From: Owenia fusiformis
Taxonomy: Eukaryota > Annelida > Polychaeta > Sabellida > Oweniidae
Reading direction: 5' to 3'
Length of the DNA stretch: 64,000 nt
Assembly: GCA_903813345.2 (NCBI GenBank)
Contig: CAIIXF020000008.1
Coordinates: forward strand, 13,684,822 to 13,748,821
The position numbers were made by a program, and so were the translations under genes. Of this stretch, positions 60,201 through 64,000 are shown one piece after another. Under the pieces are notes generated by a model. It was given only the letters and a program-made list of their open reading frames with translations, did no database searches and was not told the DNA's origin. The first letter of the stretch is position 1. Each line of letters opens with the position of its first letter.

Positions 60201-61578
60201 ACCTTCTAGACTAAGGGGCGTGTTCTACTACGTTGCACACCGACGTGGTGCGACCTGAACGAACTGCGAACGAGAAGGACGTATTGAAGACTGTTTAAGA
60301 ACGAAGAAGCTAATTATTTCAGACATATTTCCCGACCACAGCCAGATTGAGCCCGTTTTACGACGTTTTCGTAGGACTGGCAAGAACGGGTAAGAACGAG
60401 TTTGGTGTGATAGGGGGGTAAGCTCTTAGCAGCACCACTCAGCCACTTGATCATTATTTTATCTTATCAGCATCAAATTCTGACAAAATCATTTAAAAAG
60501 TTAAAGGGTGTGGGTAGCTCGTGGCAATTCAGGTAGTCCTCTTGTGTTCCAGGTCAGGTACCGGAGTCTCAGGGGCAATGGACCATCTGTTTTGTGCAGA
60601 GGTGACAGATGTTATGAAAACTGGCCCTGGGGGAGGGCTCAAAGAGGAGGGAGAACTTATAGATCTCATTGAAATTCCATTACGGGAAAGTCGAAAATGG
60701 TTGTTTGATGAAGCTATTAATAAGGATGGAGAGTTGATTTTGTCGGTTCTCTGGTTTTATGATCATTATGGTAAATAAGTAAGTCCATTGTAGTTTGCAT
60801 TGTTTTATGTCACCAACACAAGTGGTGACATATTGTTAAAGTCTCCACCTTTTTGTGGCAGCAGCAGTTGATATGTAGTCGTTAGTGTTTCGTGTTCAAT
60901 GACTGTAACAAATGGCAGGTGATGAGATTTAGCATGTTAATATCTAATTTTTATTTATTATCACATCTAAGGGATATGGAGAATACCTCAATACATACAT
61001 CTGTTAATCTGCCTAAGGAGATAACTCAAACATGTCAAGCTGTTGTGTTTGATAGACATATGGCCCTTAATACTTTATATATTTACATATATTCATATAA
61101 AATAATACATGAATATGCAATATCAGGTTTTAAAAATGTCTGCTGTTTTCCCTTTGGCATTCATATTAGTGTCATATTTTGCTGTATCTTTGGTGGCTCA
61201 ATTGGTGTGCCTATAGAATTGCCACCTTGTTCAACTGTCCCTGGGTCCATCTTTTCTATGTCTGTAGAAACTGTAGATTCCTCATAGAACCCATGTAGGA
61301 AAATCAAAAGAAGTAAAATCCTTTCATGTTATCTTTTTTACTCTTGTTTCAGGGCAGGGGCAGGAACCACAGGCTCAACACAGACATTCTTCTATGCACA
61401 CATCACTGACAATATGAAAGTATCTCAAGGAGGGGGCCTTGTAGCAGAAGGTGAACTCATAGATGTTGTTGAAATACCTGTGAAAGATGGCAAACAATGG
61501 ATATTAGATGAAAGCATAAACAAACCAACTGGACTTATGTTTGCTGTCATGTGGTTTTACACTCAACATGCTGTTTAA
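51275..61578 (+). CDS. NUDT14: NUDT14-type UDP-sugar pyrophosphatase, with two alternative last exons
   Basis: A Nudix hydrolase that, in the family, cleaves UDP-glucose to glucose-1-phosphate and UMP in the cytosol. Exons: 51275-51355 (MEKISDVTIQPCSSTPYIKP), 51464-51507 (DGVKKIWDAMKVHDS), 53508-53572 (VCVLLYNKSRDCFVFVRQFR), 58911-59018 (AVYINSVVTEKQ to LGLSYECCAG), 59170-59278 (Nudix box, IVDKDCSLVEIAKMEVLEEC then GYDV), then either 60553-60778 or 61353-61578. Phases agree throughout. The length is about 208 aa, close to human NUDT14 (~222). In the Nudix box the canonical REUxEE Arg is Met; in vertebrate NUDT14 it is Lys, so the position is already relaxed in this family. The catalytic EE pair is kept. 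Confidence 0.92.
51800..51995. repeat. ACAGTAAAACCT foldback element
   Basis: Begins TGTACAGTAAAACCTATG and ends TGTTTTACTGTAC, with GTTCACTGTAG / CTACAGAG-type complementary interior. In NUDT14 intron 2. Confidence 0.55.
51994..52947 (-). CDS. heparan sulfate glucosamine 3-O-sulfotransferase-like, intronless
   Basis: A Golgi type II membrane enzyme of 317 aa that, in the HS3ST family, transfers sulfate from PAPS to the 3-OH of glucosamine in heparan sulfate. A short cytosolic N-terminus is followed by a signal anchor (LCVVSMIGILLYMCYIF). The 5'-phosphosulfate loop is IIIGVQKCGTGALKEFM; the catalytic-Glu segment is YECHFFD (Glu retained). The family core is EKTPAYFDR; the 3'-phosphate site is CDPVRRVISEY. 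The C-terminus has the Cys pair and gate (YYCINP ... AGCMNKGKYRTHP) and the FHPFNERFMKIAG end. Length fits HS3ST1 (307 aa). It lies antisense, wholly inside NUDT14 intron 2. The paralogue cannot be assigned by eye. The single exon suggests an old retrocopy or the single-coding-exon form seen in HS3ST1. Confidence 0.9.
   Translation of the reverse strand: MSGKQKLCSNYLSITLKKLCVVSMIGILLYMCYIFENTSSDEIQKKLPGVIIIGVQKCGTGALKEFMMIHPNLKGLEYECHFFDQVRNRTRGGPPIDHAKPFEEEMKRYLERFPVSFENETVFEKTPAYFDRADPYDIYRMNPALKLILLVCDPVRRVISEYLMDKFQFGKHRNKTFEDYIFDVTGNIRENLQEIQRSKYNAPLQRYLKVFPRKQILILDSVYLMRQPTKAMQDVETYLGINKFYTDNTFYFNEDIGYYCINPLIQPLYAGCMNKGKYRTHPNISTKNLMKLKQYFHPFNERFMKIAGVKISSLMYF
53508..53572 (+). CDS. NUDT14: NUDT14 exon 3
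   Basis: 65 nt between TTTCAG and GTTAGT. Read in the phase left by exon 2 (AG|T, Ser) it gives VCVLLYNKSRDCFVFVRQFR then Pro, the conserved strand before the Nudix core. The final G joins CT of the next exon 5.3 kb away to make Ala. The intron contains the Helentron/LINE pair. Confidence 0.85.
53891..54563 (+). pseudogene. LINE ORF1 remnant
   Basis: The open frame runs in from the host repeat at 53739, so its first ~50 residues are not LINE protein. The LINE part is proline-rich (PPIPKRTTPPRPPKTNLTL), then charged. It ends with a conserved-looking segment RYALDNGIRVKQIHVVHNRI, then WPIPIKCREWVRRSRRD, resembling ORF1 C-terminal regions seen in mollusc LINEs. No zinc knuckle is visible. Confidence 0.6.
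54637..56096 (+). pseudogene. LINE endonuclease domain and linker
   Basis: WNINGLNSSELYLRELL starts the APE domain at 54639. The frame breaks near 54710, where the expected Glu-containing motif is lost, and resumes at FEANLHKL. Downstream are VITGDFNANLG (catalytic Asp/Asn) and YIDHIVIS (the terminal SDH-like motif, Asp-His kept), then a long helical linker. The frame ends at 56096 by a shift into the RT frame. Confidence 0.85.
56097..58034 (+). pseudogene. LINE reverse transcriptase domain
   Basis: NNNKAAGHDGLNAEHIKYGG opens the RT. LMDIKKAFDGTW is motif A; HRGVHQGGVCSMVLYQFYLA is motif B; CPAYADDLALI is the catalytic YADD. A C-terminal Cys/His knuckle follows (CIFCDLNERESVKHFLITC). A TGA at 56586-56588 interrupts the frame between motif A and B. 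Confidence 0.9.
59622..60418. mobile_element. PIF/Harbinger-type MITE, copy 1 (797 bp)
   Basis: Starts CCCTACTATCACACCAAACT, ends AGTTTGGTGTGATAGGGGGG, flanked by TAA on both sides (59619-59621, 60419-60421). A 3-bp TWA target duplication is the signature of PIF/Harbinger. The interior is unusually rich in AACGNNN/CGTTC words and carries a second copy of the end sequence (CTATCACACCAAACAAGTT, 60014). No transposase. In the NUDT14 intron between exon 5 and the last exons. Confidence 0.85.
60553..60778 (+). CDS. NUDT14: NUDT14 alternative last exon a
   Basis: Acceptor TGTTCCAG, then the codon AA|G (Lys). It encodes SGTGVSGAMDHLFCAEVTDV, then GPGGGLKEEGELIDLIEIPL and ends LSVLWFYDHYGK-stop. This is the C-terminal half of the Nudix fold including the NUDT14-typical GPGGGLxEEGELI segment. 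It keeps GPGGG, like vertebrate NUDT14. No close AATAAA follows. Confidence 0.88.
61353..61578 (+). CDS. NUDT14: NUDT14 alternative last exon b
   Basis: Acceptor CTTGTTTCAG, identical phase and length (226 nt). It encodes AGAGTTGSTQTFFYAHITDN, then SQGGGLVAEGELIDVVEIPV and ends MFAVMWFYTQHAV-stop. About half the residues match exon a. Each exon has its own stop, so they cannot be joined together: they are mutually exclusive. A poly(A) signal AATAAA lies at 62061-62066. Confidence 0.88.
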
Positions 61579-62420
61579 ATACCAATCTCTCCTACCTCAC
61601 ATTACATGTTCAATCTATGGGTTGCTATTAAAATATGTATCTAGGATGGTAAATTATCCTTTCTTTGGAGGGTACATTGTAATCTGTTTACACATCTTTA
61701 AAACCATAATCTGTGATTGTGCTGGTTGCATTCAACCATGTCTTCTGTACTTTAGGCTTATTGGATGATTTTTAATTTCTAATTATTATTTCAATTTGCA
61801 TTTCTAAGCGTTAGGTAGGAGAATCAGATATTTTTCATGTGCATGTACAATACATTGATGTGTTTTCAAATGAACAGTTGTGCAGTGATACAATCAGTAT
61901 TCATGAGATACAGAATTTCCATTATTCACAGGGTACAGGGTGCTATCACATCAAGAGTGTAGCAAGGCATGCAGCAGAACTACATTTGCTTCGCCTAATT
62001 TTTCATCCTGGTTACCAGTTACAGCCCTGCGTCACATGATCACAAATACAAAATGTATGGAATAAATGGATATTTAATATTTATCCCATAGTTGAGGTCA
62101 AATCTGTATAATAACCTATAAATTCATATGATATTAATTATGCTGCTTAACACAACCTAATACAATATTATTTATTGTTATTTCAGAACACATTGTTTGC
62201 TATTGAATGCCCATGATGTGTTTAAAAACAGCAATACGTCTAAGTGTATTAAGTTAGGTGAAGCAGTATTGAATCAAAAATGTACATGTAGAAATATACT
62301 TTATACCAACCTGCATTAATATGTCTGGAAAGATGGCACTATATAGTCACAAGATCACTGTCATCAAAAACCTAAAAACAGTTGATTGTTTAATGGACCA
62401 AATTGAAGCCAAATAAATGC
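61579..62420. other. NUDT14 3' UTR and intergenic DNA
   Basis: AT-rich, with AATAAA at 62061-62066 as the likely end of the exon-b transcript. No ORF with a recognisable domain. Confidence 0.5.
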
Positions 62421-62557
62421 ACAGGAACCTGTATCAACACCTGACAGTGACATCTATTGGTAAAAAAAACTAGAAATTAGCCTCTTATCTAGAAGAGTTT
62501 AAGGCTTATTTCTTGTTTTTTTCATCAATAGATGTCAGGTGTTGATATAGGTTCCTG
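62421..62557. repeat. short foldback
   Basis: ACAGGAACCTGTATCAACAC / CTGACA is mirrored by TGTCAGGTGTTGATATAGGT / TCCTGT, giving arms of about 38 bp around an AT-rich centre. Confidence 0.75.
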
Positions 62558-62635
62558 TGAGTATATGTACTAGTATTTGTTTGATTTCTTCATGATGAAT
62601 TTAAAATGTAAAACATATTTTCGGTTACATAGCTT

Positions 62636-62703
62636 TAGTAGATTTGGAGAGAAAGACACCAGTGGGTCAGACCATAGAATTCACGCCCTACCCGAACCCC
62701 CAG
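62636..62703 (+). CDS. possible exon of an unidentified gene
   Basis: Acceptor TACATAGCTTTAG, donor CCCCCAG|GTAATA. The frame between reads DLERKTPVGQTIEFTPYPNP then Gln, and the base composition is clearly richer in GC than its surroundings. I do not recognise the protein, and no companion exon is visible before the window ends; a Harbinger-type element begins 61 bp further on. Confidence 0.35.
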
Positions 62704-62764
62704 GTAATATTCCTGGTTGATGACTTATATGGTAAAGCCTACCACTCACCATGTAGCTATGTTA

Positions 62765-63572
62765 CCCTACTATCACACCAAACTAGTTCTCACTACGTTC
62801 TCGAAAACGGACTTCAACTGTGTACGAACGGACTGGACCTACTAAGAACCGTTTGGGATCTATTTACAAACTTCATCGAACGTACTCAAACGGGTAGGTC
62901 CTCTAGAACTTAGACAATGCTCAAAATGTTCTCGTGGTCGTCACGTTCTACAATTAGAACGAGTGACAACGTACTAACGACGAGCTGGACGTACTACGAA
63001 CGGAACCGTCGCACTTCAATCCTACTAGGGACGTTTTAACAACGAGTTGAACTGTCTGAAGACGTGTTGAGAACGAGGTAGAACTAATTGCAAACGGGTT
63101 TAAACTGATTAATAACGTATTTAACACTGCTTATGAACGAGTTAGCAAAAATATAGCTATCACACCAAACAAGTTGCCACTGCGTTCTTCAAAACTGGTT
63201 TTAAACTGTGTGCGAACGGAATGAACGTAGCTGCAACTTTCTAAGGTCTATTTACGAACTTTATGAACGTTCTCAGACGGGAATGTGATTTTAGAATTTT
63301 GAATCGATTCAAAATTCGATGGCGACCATACCGTTCTGTAATCAGGTCATGTTGACCTTCTAGACTAAGGGACGCGTTCTACGACGTTGCACACCGACGT
63401 GGTGCGACCTGAACGAACTGCGAACGAGATGGACGTATTGGAGACTGTTTAAGAACGAAGAAGCTAATTATTTCAGACATATTTCCCGACCGAAGCCAGA
63501 TCGAGCCCGTTTTACGACGTTTTCGTAGGACTGGCAAGAACGTGTAAGAACTAGTTTGGTGTGATAGGGGGG
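62765..63572. mobile_element. PIF/Harbinger-type MITE, copy 2 (808 bp)
   Basis: The same ends as copy 1, target duplication TTA (62762-62764, 63573-63575). Closely similar to copy 1 over its whole length, with a small insertion (ACTGGTTTTAAACTG region at 63195) and scattered substitutions. Open frames inside are chance. Confidence 0.85.
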
Positions 63573-63931
63573 TTACAAGCAGGTAGGCACGCTACAGAGG
63601 GTGACTAAAAGTCCAAGGGTAGCATAGCATGGACCAGAAGAAATGTTCATATTAATTGCCATTGGAAAAGTTGTTTTGGGTACTATTTACCCACAGACTA
63701 AATCGGACAAAATAAGTTAAAATGTACGTGTTTGGGTAGGCAATGTCTGCTAGAAAATTCAATAAATCTGCAAGATTTATTTTTCGATGAGAAAGTTTAC
63801 TAATAAATCGCAAAATGAAAACTGCACAGCTTGATAAAATCTATTAGGTGTTTCATGATTTTTTTGAAGTGATACACTTCGATTATGAAGCCCAGTTTAG
63901 CAAATGTTTTATGTTGGTTGTACTGTTGTAA

Positions 63932-64000
63932 CCCTACTATCACACCAAACTAGTTCTCACTACGTTCTCGAAAACGGGCTTAAACTGTGCACGAACGGAT
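63932..64000. mobile_element. PIF/Harbinger-type MITE, copy 3 (left end only)
   Basis: Left target TAA at 63929-63931, then CCCTACTATCACACCAAACT and the first 69 bp as in copies 1 and 2; the window ends inside it. Confidence 0.8.

Noticed and set aside
62644-62913. 89-aa ORF after the possible exon
   Set aside because: The frame crosses a donor-like GTAATA and runs into the Harbinger-type element; only the first 22 residues look coding.
1-64000. tRNA, rRNA or snRNA genes
   Set aside because: I looked for A/B box pairs, cloverleaf-like stretches and conserved rRNA words and saw none that I could support.
1-64000. Bacterial or viral contamination
   Set aside because: The main genes have canonical introns with consistent phases and metazoan families; no operon or prokaryotic signal is present.

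Overview
This is a eukaryotic (metazoan) genomic window. It is AT-rich, its genes are split by GT-AG introns, and it is full of small transposable elements and minisatellites. Helentron-type repeats beginning TCCCATCGAACGAAG and an abundance of foldback/MITE elements point to a lophotrochozoan, most likely a mollusc and perhaps a bivalve. That assignment is inference. Coding exons were rebuilt by reading acceptors and donors and checking that the phases agree across every junction.

Layout. (1) 1-1100: two tandem arrays (37-bp and 178-bp units) in an intron. (2) 1114-45639, + strand: the C-terminal ~1278 residues of a UBR2-type N-recognin E3 ubiquitin ligase in 32 phase-consistent exons. The UBR box and N-domain lie off the left edge; the stop codon is at 45637-45639. 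(3) Inside a UBR2 intron, antisense: a 136-codon intronless gene (8149-8559) with a TATA box and a 3' end carrying two perfect histone-mRNA-type stem-loops and a purine-rich downstream element. Its protein is not a histone I can recognise. (4) Inside the 19.7-kb UBR2 intron 17021-36685, antisense: two tandem secreted collagen-thrombospondin (TSR) genes, A at 19800-24713 and B at 28940-34808. Each has one shared set of TSR1/TSR2/tail exons preceded by two collagen first exons (one of B's is decayed). (5) 45640-51274: UBR2 3' UTR and intergenic DNA with tandem repeats, a ~1-kb palindrome and a candidate promoter. (6) 51275-61578, + strand: a NUDT14-type UDP-sugar Nudix hydrolase with five common exons and two alternative terminal exons. 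An intronless, antisense heparan sulfate 3-O-sulfotransferase-like gene sits in its intron 2. A broken ~4.3-kb LINE, itself inserted in a Helentron-like element, sits in intron 3. (7) 59622-64000: three copies of a ~800-bp PIF/Harbinger-type non-autonomous element with TAA/TTA target duplications, a small palindrome and one unidentified possible exon.

The window is a chain of nested genes: host genes on + (UBR2, NUDT14) carry four antisense genes in their introns. UBR2 and NUDT14 are housekeeping functions (N-degron proteolysis; UDP-sugar turnover). The collagen-TSR proteins and the sulfotransferase act in the secretory/extracellular compartment. I see no evidence that host and nested genes share a pathway.
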